The position numbers were made by a program, and so were the translations under genes. The notes beneath the pieces were generated by a model, which was given only the letters and a program-made list of their open reading frames with translations, had not been told where the DNA came from and did not search any database. Source: Ktedonobacter sp. 13_1_20CM_4_53_11 (GTDB taxonomy: Bacteria > Chloroflexota > Ktedonobacteria > Ktedonobacterales > Ktedonobacteraceae). From it: DNA of 13,042 bases. The first letter of the stretch is position 1; each line of letters opens with the position of its first letter. Positions 7,083-13,042 of the stretch are shown here, piece after piece. The stretch is taken from the NCBI GenBank assembly GCA_001919995.1, contig MNIY01000055.1:1-13042 (forward strand), in the 5' to 3' direction.

Positions 7083-7961
7083 TCAAAAGCCTTTCAGACC
7101 GAGTAAGATGCCTTGTAGCAAGTCGTGACCCGATGTTGCGCCCATGGCTAATACCGCCTGGGTGGCTGTTGTGAGCTTTGTCTCATTATTGCTGGTGATG
7201 GCTTCCAGCAAAACCTGGATGGGTTGTGCCACATGCCCTTCAGCCACGTAGCTTAACCAACACTGGCTAAGCAGGTGCGTTTGTTGCCTGGCAACGTCGA
7301 TGATATCCTGGTATGCTGCGAGAAGGCGCGGCAAAGGCCCATAGAGTAGCCAGTTGGCAGCCATCCATCCTGCCAGAATATCATCACCTGCTGGAGTTAA
7401 ACCGGCTCCACGGCCACAGAGGGAGTGTGCCATAGGGAGTACCTCTATCTCGTTCTCAAGGGAAGTGTGCCGTGTACTTTCCTGCAGTGCATCTGCGAAG
7501 AGAGAGTATAGTTGCATTGACCACGCTTGATGGTGTCTTACAGATGAGGAATTGCTCGAAAGAAAGCTTGTCATCCATTCCCTGTTCTTCCGCACAATAT
7601 CCCTATCCAATCGCTCTGGCCTGGCAATATAAGGATCCCACTGTGTGCAGTGGGAAAGATCCAGCGAACAAGGGGCCGCCTCGATGACAACGCGCTGCGC
7701 TCCAAAGAGCACTGGTAGTCCCGGACGCAACACGGTGAAAGGGAATGTTCCAGGAGCAGTGGAGAGTTCTATGCCATTAGGCATGCGCGGAGAACCGCAG
7801 GCATTGAGTGAGAGGATCAGCCCACCTGGAAAGACAATGTTAGCGGCAGCTTTGAAAACACTGTGTACCAGTCCACGTTGTGCCTCACCCGCTGCCGCTG
7901 TCGTGAGCAGGGTACTGTAGGAGGTGGCTCTAGTTAAAGCAAAACTCCTTTCGGTCGGCAT
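7083..7961 (-). CDS. DUF2877 (AllH-family) protein
   Basis: This 292-residue protein carries the hallmark of the DUF2877 family, CGRGAGLTPAGDDILAGW at 182-199. The family includes E. coli AllH (YlbF), which together with AllF (FdrA) and AllG has been assigned to oxamate carbamoyltransferase in allantoin breakdown. None of those partners is in the window, so that function cannot be transferred. No membrane segment or signal peptide is seen. The ATG at 7961 directly follows the TAG stop of the YggT gene (7962-7964) with no spacer, and AGAGGAA at the end of that gene serves as ribosome binding site, so translation is coupled. No second gene follows; the next start is 149 bases downstream of its stop. 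The family call is firm, the function open. Confidence 0.75.
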   Translation of the reverse strand: MPTERSFALTRATSYSTLLTTAAAGEAQRGLVHSVFKAAANIVFPGGLILSLNACGSPRMPNGIELSTAPGTFPFTVLRPGLPVLFGAQRVVIEAAPCSLDLSHCTQWDPYIARPERLDRDIVRKNREWMTSFLSSNSSSVRHHQAWSMQLYSLFADALQESTRHTSLENEIEVLPMAHSLCGRGAGLTPAGDDILAGWMAANWLLYGPLPRLLAAYQDIIDVARQQTHLLSQCWLSYVAEGHVAQPIQVLLEAITSNNETKLTTATQAVLAMGATSGHDLLQGILLGLKGF

Positions 7962-8462
7962 CTATTCCTCTGGCTTAGGAGGAGTAATGGAGATACGAAC
8001 CAGCCTCCTTATGAGCCAGAAGATAAGCGCGTAGATACCCATGGCTATCAACGTTGTCCATTCAAAAGCCTGGTCTGCATGAAGAGACGGATTGGTTACA
8101 AGATTGCTGAAAGGAAGGAGTATGACAGTAGTCAAAGCGTAGAGAAAACTCGCGAAAATGTTTTCCGGGGATGCACCAATAAGCTTGAAGAGGAAGCGCA
8201 GGAACAACGCAATCTCAAGGACAATAACAAACCACTGCAGAAAATCGTTGACTTTGCCAAAAACATACGCCAGCGTTGTACCAGGAAGCTCTGGCTGTAA
8301 CAGTATATTTTCTCCCTCGTCTGCTTTTTCAGTATAGGAAGTATTTTCGGCGACAGGTTGTGGCGCCTGCTGAACCGGCTTTGGTGGTAAGTCCGGCAGC
8401 GGAGGAATGATATCAGTCGATTGAATATTAATAGGATCGTTTGGAAACGGATTGTTGCGCAT
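7962..8462 (-). CDS. YggT-family membrane protein
   Basis: This protein has 166 residues from the ATG at 8462. That start is set by GGAGGTGA at 8468-8475; an in-frame TTG at 8477 overlaps the binding site and is unlikely. Residues 1-60 are hydrophilic and proline-rich (PPLPDLPPKP), probably a disordered cytoplasmic head. Residues about 73-96, 103-123 and 133-154 are membrane segments, with LRFLFKLIGASPENIFASFLYALT matching the YggT/YlmG signature region. YggT proteins are small integral membrane proteins; family members have been linked to osmotic stress, cell division and, in plastids, nucleoid distribution. The exact role is unknown. The proline-rich head and a single YggT unit distinguish it from the two-unit E. 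coli protein. It is coupled to the DUF2877 gene. Confidence 0.75.
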   Translation of the reverse strand: MRNNPFPNDPINIQSTDIIPPLPDLPPKPVQQAPQPVAENTSYTEKADEGENILLQPELPGTTLAYVFGKVNDFLQWFVIVLEIALFLRFLFKLIGASPENIFASFLYALTTVILLPFSNLVTNPSLHADQAFEWTTLIAMGIYALIFWLIRRLVRISITPPKPEE

Positions 8463-8467
8463 CCTGG

Positions 8468-8475
8468 TCACCTCC
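8468..8475 (-). promoter_or_regulatory. Ribosome binding site deciding the YggT start
   Basis: GGAGGTGA on the minus strand is a near-perfect anti-16S match. It ends 5 bases before the ATG at 8462 and rules out the TTG at 8477, which lies upstream of and overlaps it. Confidence 0.7.
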
Positions 8476-8490
8476 AAGTCCTGATAGATT

Positions 8491-8511
8491 AAAACACCGT
8501 CCTGGTGTTTT
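8491..8511 (-). terminator. Hairpin in the DUF2079-yggT spacer (terminator or leader hairpin)
   Basis: AAAACACC (8491-8498) pairs with GGTGTTTT (8504-8511) in a perfect 8 bp stem with a 5-base loop. On the minus strand the second arm ends in TTTT followed by AATC, so it could be an intrinsic terminator for the DUF2079 gene, whose stop is 42 bases upstream. It also falls inside the leader of the yggT transcript predicted from the -10 element at 8527-8535. Confidence 0.5.
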
Positions 8512-8526
8512 TAGTATCTCACATCG

Positions 8527-8535
8527 ATTATAACA
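8527..8535 (-). promoter_or_regulatory. Consensus extended -10 promoter of yggT-DUF2877
   Basis: TGTTATAAT on the minus strand is a perfect extended -10 (TG, one base, TATAAT). Transcription would start near 8520, giving a leader of about 58 bases that contains the 8 bp hairpin and the GGAGGTGA site. No good -35 was found at the expected distance, which falls at the end of the DUF2079 gene. Confidence 0.5.
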
Positions 8536-8553
8536 TGATTTACTTCTGTTGCG

Positions 8554-10380
8554 CTACGTCGAGTTTCGGGCCAGTAGCACGACCCCTTCAGTGCGGGCAA
8601 GTTCTTTATATTGACCGGAGAGCAGTAAATGGTTGATCTCGTTGTCCGTCGACACTCTATCCTCGGGGAAAACCGCGTTGAGATCGACAATAATATATTG
8701 GACGATGTCAGGAGTATCAGCATTGGAATCGCTGAGGGAGGGAAATACTGCCAGGTGCTGTCGTTCACTTACGTGCGGGTTGAGGTTGCTGCCGGCTGAG
8801 ATGGAGGCATCGGCTGGTATCATTGATAGGAGCCTTTGAATATTCTGTTCGCGAGTACCAGGAATATGGTCGGCCCAGAAATTGCCGAGGATAGGTGAAA
8901 TGACCGCGAGATTCAGTGCCGCCATTGCTATCACCCAGACAAGTGTGATCCATTGGAGGCGCAGGAGCGGGATTGCCCTGGCCAGGGGTTCCATTCTCTC
9001 ACTAAATTGTTGCCACTTGCGAGAAAAGACGCATGCTAGTGAGGTCCAACGAGCCTGTGTGATTGCGGATACACGCATAGAGGCCGGTGATTTCTGTACC
9101 CGGTCGAGTATCCGCTTCATAAAGCTTATAGATGCAGTAATCCAGGCGTTGAGGGTGGTAGTGGAGTGTTGGTATATGCTCGTAAGGGGGAGTGCGATGG
9201 ATTGCCTCCATACGAGAGTCGTTGCCCCATCCTTCGCTTGCGTAGCCACAGTTGAAAGAGCGGGGCGTTTCATGCTGGCGCTCTTCTGGAGATCCCACGC
9301 CTCACTTTCGCTGTGTTCTCCACGCCAATCTTGCCAGCAGGTGATAAGGCGTCTAGTGCCATGAATTGCCGCGATCATCACGAAAGGGATAATGGCGGCA
9401 TTGTATTGATACACCCCGCTGAAGGTTAAAGAATCGGTACTGAGAAGGTTTTCGGCCAGGGTGGGTAATGCGAGGAGAAGCCACTCAGGGGCCAGCAGAC
9501 AGAGAAAACCCGTGCTGCGGAAGAGGCTGGCCAGATAGTAAAGGCGGTCAAACGTGATGAACGTGGTAAAGAGTAGCCAGGGATGGAGGATAAGATTGCC
9601 AATTGCCTCGCCGGGCGAACTGCCCAGGACTTCATAGCGATACCAGAAATTGTTGTGCTGGGTGCCTGGGTAGAAATGCGGGATAATGATACCAAAGGCG
9701 ATAGAGCTCCATACGAGGCTACCAATCGTCAGTGCGATACCCAGCCTCGGAAGCTTGTACTTCCAGATCAGGAAAAGGCCCAGGATCGCAAGGGAAAAAG
9801 GAATATCTTCTTTGCACGAGGCTGCCAGGATGCAGGCCAGAATAAACCAGCCATAGCGCTTGTAGGTCAACGCCAGGATGGCATACAGCAAAAGAGGCGT
9901 GGCAAAGCTGATGGGATGAAAGTCAAAGATGTTGAGACCAAGCAGGGCCGGCGAAATGAGATAAACCGCGGCCATCAGCGGAGCAAGCAGAGGCCACTCT
10001 GGAATGTATTTGCGCGTCAGCAAAAACACTGGCAGGGCACCCGAAGCAAGTGCCAGCGTCTGAGAGATTAGCAGTAAGTGTGGGTTTGCACCGAAGGCGT
10101 AGAGTAATGAGAGTAGCAGGAGAATAGGTTCAAAATGCAGAGCAAGGCGTGTTGGCGGCCCATACCAATCCACGGCCTGGTTCGTGAATTGAAACCAGCG
10201 ACCATGAATAGTATTCCAGAGCACCTGGTCCATATTACCAAGGTCGAAGGCGGTTGCCTTAAATGTGTCGTAGCGCAGCATTGACTCCACGCTCATTACA
10301 ATAGCATATATCAGTATGGCAATGAACAAAAGCCACCAGGCCGCCTGTTGCTGTCTACGCGCATCAAATGACTTTATCAT
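8554..10380 (-). CDS. DUF2079 family multi-pass membrane protein
   Basis: This is a 608-residue integral membrane protein with about ten hydrophobic segments, mostly in residues 13-340 and again at about 476-500. DUF2079 hallmarks are visible: AFDLGNMDQVLWNTIHGR at 44-61, LNIFDFHPISFATPLLL at 149-165, and SCKEDIPF at 188-195. The C-terminal YKELARTEGVVLLAR also fits. The family is uncharacterised; its layout resembles polytopic glycosyltransferases that use lipid-linked sugars, but that is inference. A hydrophilic, basic insert at about 344-472 interrupts the membrane part. The ATG at 10380 has no clear ribosome binding site, though no other start precedes the conserved AFDLGN region. It is followed by the yggT unit and preceded by a repeat-rich spacer. 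Confidence 0.8.
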   Translation of the reverse strand: MIKSFDARRQQQAAWWLLFIAILIYAIVMSVESMLRYDTFKATAFDLGNMDQVLWNTIHGRWFQFTNQAVDWYGPPTRLALHFEPILLLLSLLYAFGANPHLLLISQTLALASGALPVFLLTRKYIPEWPLLAPLMAAVYLISPALLGLNIFDFHPISFATPLLLYAILALTYKRYGWFILACILAASCKEDIPFSLAILGLFLIWKYKLPRLGIALTIGSLVWSSIAFGIIIPHFYPGTQHNNFWYRYEVLGSSPGEAIGNLILHPWLLFTTFITFDRLYYLASLFRSTGFLCLLAPEWLLLALPTLAENLLSTDSLTFSGVYQYNAAIIPFVMIAAIHGTRRLITCWQDWRGEHSESEAWDLQKSASMKRPALSTVATQAKDGATTLVWRQSIALPLTSIYQHSTTTLNAWITASISFMKRILDRVQKSPASMRVSAITQARWTSLACVFSRKWQQFSERMEPLARAIPLLRLQWITLVWVIAMAALNLAVISPILGNFWADHIPGTREQNIQRLLSMIPADASISAGSNLNPHVSERQHLAVFPSLSDSNADTPDIVQYIIVDLNAVFPEDRVSTDNEINHLLLSGQYKELARTEGVVLLARNST

Positions 10381-10443
10381 CTAAAACTAATTCAATATCT
10401 CTTAAACTGGTTCTCCATCCTTCAGACTAAGCGGCCCGCGCCC

Positions 10444-10536
10444 GATCCCCTATATACGCCCCCCCATCACCCATGCGTCCGATGCGCAGCATCACGCCGT
10501 GTATAGTAGGGTTGACCCTTGCGGTCAACCTTGAAC
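10444..10536. repeat. Inverted-repeat-rich intergenic element
   Basis: The spacer between the YdjM-type gene and the DUF2079 gene contains a perfect 8 bp stem, GGTTGACC (10510-10517) with GGTCAACC (10523-10530), extendable by G-T and A-T pairs. It also has a short GATGC-GCA-GCATC hairpin at about 10480-10492 and a C run at about 10459-10466. The flanks CCCCTATATACGCC (from 10447) and, read in reverse complement, CCCTACTATACACGGCG are imperfect inverted copies. The stem could end transcription of the YdjM-type gene, but it lacks a U tract. The whole may be a dispersed REP- or MITE-like repeat; no second copy lies in the window. Confidence 0.4.
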
Positions 10537-10572
10537 CGGGCCACTCTGCCACTGCTGCAGGATGGAGATCAT

Positions 10573-11172
10573 TTACACTACAATAATCGACATATAGATA
10601 CCTACGCCGACGAGGATCATGAACGACCACACAATCACGAACTCTGGCCAGGTACCTGTGCGAAAGCGCCAGTGCGGATTCGGCGGGAACCCGAAGCGTT
10701 TACGATTTGGCCAGAGGAGCGGTACCCCGCCTTCTGTCATCGCATCGGCCGCGATATGCATGATACAACCAAATAAGACCGCGAAAAAGACTAAATGCGA
10801 GGCGCTTATAAATTGTGCCGGCAGCGTATATCCTCGTTGAGCCAGTAAATAGGTTATTAATTGTTCCAGGCCTAGCGCCATGAGCGATCCAATTGCCAGG
10901 CCCAGGAGGCTGTGAAACAGTGTGCGATGACCGGCAAGATGCTGTATCTCTTTGCTCACCCAGCCCAGTTTATGCCCAAGCGTGCTGCGCGCATTGTCTA
11001 TATCCGGCAGCAACGCGCCGAAACCGACCATTGTGTAATAGATAGCTTTATTGACGATCAGCCCGAGGGTAATACCTGTCGCGCCCAGCAATGGGCTACC
11101 CGTTAAGTGTACCACACTGTCAAGAATAACTCCCGCGGTCAACCCAATCAGTAGATGGGATCTACCTTCCAT
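10573..11172 (-). CDS. YdjM-type membrane-bound metal-dependent hydrolase
   Basis: This 199-residue protein belongs to the membrane metal-dependent hydrolase family that includes E. coli YdjM. Conserved polar residues are spread as in the family: H6 in GRSHLLIG, LLPDIDNARS with D57, D59 and N60, GHRTLFHS with H82 and H87, and HIAADAMTEGGVPLLWP with H139 and D143. These probably bind metal at the membrane face. Hydrophobic segments lie at about 8-25, 28-54, 88-111, 124-141 and 176-198. The true substrate of the family is unknown. The ATG at 11172 has AGAGGAG about 10 bases upstream. It is a single gene with its own promoter, downstream of the suf cluster. E. coli ydjM is SOS-regulated; no LexA-type operator was recognised here. 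Confidence 0.8.
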   Translation of the reverse strand: MEGRSHLLIGLTAGVILDSVVHLTGSPLLGATGITLGLIVNKAIYYTMVGFGALLPDIDNARSTLGHKLGWVSKEIQHLAGHRTLFHSLLGLAIGSLMALGLEQLITYLLAQRGYTLPAQFISASHLVFFAVLFGCIMHIAADAMTEGGVPLLWPNRKRFGFPPNPHWRFRTGTWPEFVIVWSFMILVGVGIYMSIIVV

Positions 11173-11214
11173 CTGTTTTTGCTCTCCTCTAACATGGACA
11201 TTTCTTCTTGTGCC

Positions 11215-11243
11215 ATTTTAGGGAAATATGTTCCAAATAGCAA
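11215..11243 (-). promoter_or_regulatory. Promoter of the YdjM-type gene
   Basis: On the minus strand TTGCTA (11243-11238, 4 of 6 to the -35) and TAAAAT (11220-11215, 5 of 6 to the -10) are exactly 17 bases apart. Transcription would start near 11208, about 36 bases before the ATG. This is the best two-box promoter in the window and separates this gene from the suf cluster. Confidence 0.5.
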
Positions 11244-11306
11244 GTAGTTAACCCAATGGGTATGTTTTTCTGATTCCTGACTTTAAGCAGCAAAGGGAGC
11301 TGTTGT

Positions 11307-11621
11307 TTAATCTGGCAGGCTTACCAGGATGACATCGTCCTCCACTTTGACGGGATACGTCAGGATATCCTGGCGGGCCGGGCCGCGAACTACTTTGCCA
11401 GTGCGCACATTAAACTGGGCACCGTGCCAGGGGCAGGTCAGAATATCGCCGTCCAGTTCACCCTCGTTCAGCGGGCCGCTGATATGGGTGCAGTTATCGG
11501 TAAAGGCACACACATCACCATTCACTCGTGCCAGGCAAATGGGTTCGCCATCAACCTCTACAGCCAACAGCGCTCCTTCTTCTAATTCATCAACCTTCGC
11601 TACTTTAATAAAATCAGTCAT
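11307..11621 (-). CDS. Small Rieske-type [2Fe-2S] ferredoxin in the suf cluster
   Basis: This is a single-domain Rieske protein of 104 residues. Both ligand pairs are present: C44-T-H46 in DNCTHISGPL and C63-P-W-H66 in LTCPWHGAQF, so a His2Cys2-bound [2Fe-2S] cluster is expected. It resembles the ferredoxin subunits of non-heme oxygenases and the small Rieske proteins often encoded beside SUF genes in Chloroflexota and Actinobacteria. There it may be an electron carrier or a client of cluster assembly. The start is placed at the ATG at 11621 (or 11624). The frame is open for another 48 codons upstream, but those lie inside sufU and look nothing like a Rieske N-terminus. The start overlaps the sufU stop by 8 bases, so translation is coupled. 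Confidence 0.85.
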   Translation of the reverse strand: MTDFIKVAKVDELEEGALLAVEVDGEPICLARVNGDVCAFTDNCTHISGPLNEGELDGDILTCPWHGAQFNVRTGKVVRGPARQDILTYPVKVEDDVILVSLPD

Positions 11622-12021
11622 CATTGTCATCGTCGTTGTCGTGTGGTTTCTCAATGCCCGCAAGGGCGAGACTGCGGTGCAGCACACGCAAGCAGAGGAA
11701 AGCGCACTTTGTGCGTGCCGGACTGATGGGGATGCCCAGCGCATCCAGGATATCGTCTTTGCCAAGCTGGGCTACCTCCTCTACTGGTTTGCCCTCGATC
11801 ATCTCTGAAAGCATAGAGGCTGAAGCCTGGCTGATGGCACAGCCACGTCCCTTGAAGCGCACCTCGGCAACACGGTCTCCCTCGATCACGAGGTCGATGC
11901 CAAGCTGGTCTCCACACAAAGGGTTGGAATCTTCCGCGTGCGCGTTGGCATTTGCTAGTTTCCCGTAGTTGCGCGGGTTGCGATAGTGATCCAGAATGTA
12001 ATCACGATAATCCATTGACAT
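11614..12021 (-). CDS. sufU: SufU-type Fe-S cluster assembly protein
   Basis: This 135-residue protein belongs to the IscU/SufU group. SufU accepts persulfide sulfur from the cysteine desulfurase SufS and binds zinc. The metal ligands are in place: C36 and D38 in NPLCGDQL, C61 in GRGCAISQASASM, and C106 in RTKCAFLCL. The PARTKCA form is that of SufU rather than IscU, which has His before the last Cys. C61 and C106 are 45 residues apart, about as in IscU, so the roughly 17-20-residue insert known from Gram-positive SufU is missing. The C-terminus is an unusual acidic tail, HDNDDDNDD (127-135). The ATG at 12021 has AAGGGA 8 bases upstream. It lies 29 bases after sufS and overlaps the Rieske start. 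Confidence 0.9.
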   Translation of the reverse strand: MSMDYRDYILDHYRNPRNYGKLANANAHAEDSNPLCGDQLGIDLVIEGDRVAEVRFKGRGCAISQASASMLSEMIEGKPVEEVAQLGKDDILDALGIPISPARTKCAFLCLRVLHRSLALAGIEKPHDNDDDNDD

Positions 12022-12050
12022 GGGCTAATCCCTTTTTGGCTCGGTTTCTC

Positions 12051-13042
12051 CTACAGGCTAAAGATCTGGATGGCTTGCTGTAGGCCCTGTACCAGTATAT
12101 CGATTTCTTCTTTTATAGTATAGACGTAAAAGCTGGCTCGTGCGGTTGCAGATAGGCCAAAACGCTCCATTAGCGGCTGCGCGCAGTGGTGACCGGCACG
12201 CACTGCTACCCCCACTTGCTGGTCGAGAATGGAAGCGAGATCATGTGGGTGAATATCTCCCAATGTAAAGGAGATTACGCCGCCGCGCCTGGCAGCTTCT
12301 GGTCCATAGATGGTCAGCCCTGGTACGGACTGTAGCTGCTCCATGGCATAGTGAGTAAGTTCTTGCTCATGCTGGAGAACGTTCTCCATGCCCAACGCCT
12401 TGAGATAGTCGACCGCTGCCCCAAGCCCAATTGCTTCTGCGATGGCGGGTGTACCTGCTTCAAATTTCCAGGGTAGATCATTCCAGGTGGATTGTCGCAA
12501 GCCAACGGTGCGAATCATATCGCCTCCGCCCATAAAGGGGGGCATTGCTTCCAACAGGTCGCGCTTCCCATAGAGGACACCGATGCCTGTTGGACCGAGC
12601 ATCTTGTGGGAGCTGAAACAGAGAAAATCGATATCGAGCGCCTGGACATCCACCGGCAGGTGGGGAACGCTCTGTGCCGCGTCAAGCAGGACGGTCGCTC
12701 CCACTGCATGGGCCTGCGCGATCATTTCCTGGGCTGGATTGATGGTGCCCAGCACGTTGGACACGTGGGCGAAGGCTACCAGCTTCGGGTGTTGCCGCAG
12801 TAGCTCTTCATAAATATCGAGCCGTAGGAGGCCATCGTCGGTGACCGGTACAAACTCTAGTCGCGCGCCGGTGCGTTGGGCGAGCAGTTGCCAGGGAACG
12901 AGATTGCTGTGGTGCTCCATCTCTGTTAGCACGATCAGATCACCTTTGGCAATGTTTGCACCGCCCCAACTGATGGCCACCAGGTTGATGCTCTCAGTTG
13001 TATTCCGCGTGAAGATGACCTGTTTGCCGTGACGAGCATTGA
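12051..13042 (-). CDS. sufS: Cysteine desulfurase SufS (5' end beyond right edge)
   Basis: The reading frame is open to the window edge (330 codons visible). The edge sequence, NARHGKQVIFTRNTTESINLV, is interior to SufS, so roughly 80 N-terminal residues are missing. SufS is a PLP enzyme that takes sulfur from L-cysteine and passes it to SufU for Fe-S assembly. The PLP lysine is in SSHKMLGPTG (AAG at 12603-12605). The catalytic cysteine is in RAGHHCAQP (TGC at 12183-12185). EMEHHSNLVPW and LLDAAQSVPH are conserved PLP-site segments. The RAGHHCAQP form and the neighbouring sufU place it in group II desulfurases (SufS rather than NifS/IscS). The GTG at 12978-12980 is an internal valine, not a start. 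Confidence 0.92.
   Translation of the reverse strand, partial: NARHGKQVIFTRNTTESINLVAISWGGANIAKGDLIVLTEMEHHSNLVPWQLLAQRTGARLEFVPVTDDGLLRLDIYEELLRQHPKLVAFAHVSNVLGTINPAQEMIAQAHAVGATVLLDAAQSVPHLPVDVQALDIDFLCFSSHKMLGPTGIGVLYGKRDLLEAMPPFMGGGDMIRTVGLRQSTWNDLPWKFEAGTPAIAEAIGLGAAVDYLKALGMENVLQHEQELTHYAMEQLQSVPGLTIYGPEAARRGGVISFTLGDIHPHDLASILDQQVGVAVRAGHHCAQPLMERFGLSATARASFYVYTIKEEIDILVQGLQQAIQIFSL

Noticed and set aside
7050..7110. Terminator after the DUF2877 gene (GGCT/AGCC and TTTTGA/TCAAAA pairings)
   Set aside because: Stems are short, mismatched or inside the coding end, and no U tract follows.
8882..9364. Plus-strand open frame of 160 codons opposite the DUF2079 insert
   Set aside because: It has no ribosome binding site and is the complement of a well-supported gene with family hallmarks on both sides of it.
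9583..10071. Plus-strand open frame of 162 codons
   Set aside because: It is antisense to conserved DUF2079 motifs, and its hydrophilic translation matches nothing.
11249..11259. ACCC-AAT-GGGT mini-palindrome followed by a T run
   Set aside because: The 4 bp stem is too weak for a terminator, and no plus-strand gene ends there.
11622..11765. N-terminal extension of the Rieske protein from 11765
   Set aside because: The extra 48 residues are sufU read out of frame; the Rieske fold begins at the methionine at 11621.

Overview
The window reads as chromosomal DNA of a free-living bacterium, most likely a member of the Chloroflexota of the Ktedonobacteria type. That placement is inference. It rests on moderate GC, a proline-rich-headed YggT protein, a DUF2079 membrane protein, a membrane-anchored double-FHA protein, a zinc-ribbon protein with CxxC pairs and an Arg/Gly/Ser tail, and a SufS-SufU-Rieske cluster. 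No rRNA, tRNA, CRISPR array, transposase, integrase or phage gene was seen.

Left part (1-4384). A PAP2-type phosphatase gene runs off the left edge on the minus strand. A two-domain GNAT acetyltransferase on the plus strand converges on a KAS III (FabH-like) condensing enzyme, with a hairpin between their ends. Next come a small four-CxxC zinc-ribbon protein (minus) and a metallo-beta-lactamase-fold hydrolase (plus). The hydrolase most likely starts at a TTG behind a strong ribosome binding site.

Middle part (4388-10572). All genes here are on the minus strand. A membrane-anchored transglutaminase-like protein is followed by a membrane-anchored protein with two FHA domains, probably as one transcript. 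The 5' end of the FHA gene is odd: an out-of-frame ATG overlaps the upstream stop codon, and the FHA frame stays open upstream of its first ATG, encoding more of a membrane helix. A yggT-like gene is translationally coupled to a DUF2877 (AllH-family) gene. Upstream of these is a 608-residue DUF2079 membrane protein with a long hydrophilic insert. It is preceded by a 190-base spacer rich in inverted repeats.

Right part (10573-13042). A YdjM-type membrane metal-dependent hydrolase has its own well-formed promoter. Upstream of it lies an Fe-S assembly cluster transcribed leftwards: sufS (5' end missing at the right edge), sufU, and a small Rieske ferredoxin whose start overlaps the end of sufU. 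SufS would release sulfur from cysteine, SufU would accept it, and the Rieske protein is a likely client or electron carrier.

Most of the window is ordinary housekeeping or accessory content. The points most worth a second look are the 5' end of the FHA gene, the transglutaminase/FHA pair, the inverted-repeat spacer at about 10430-10550, and the SufU/Rieske overlap within an Asp/Asn-codon repeat. I did not find a clearly new multi-gene system.
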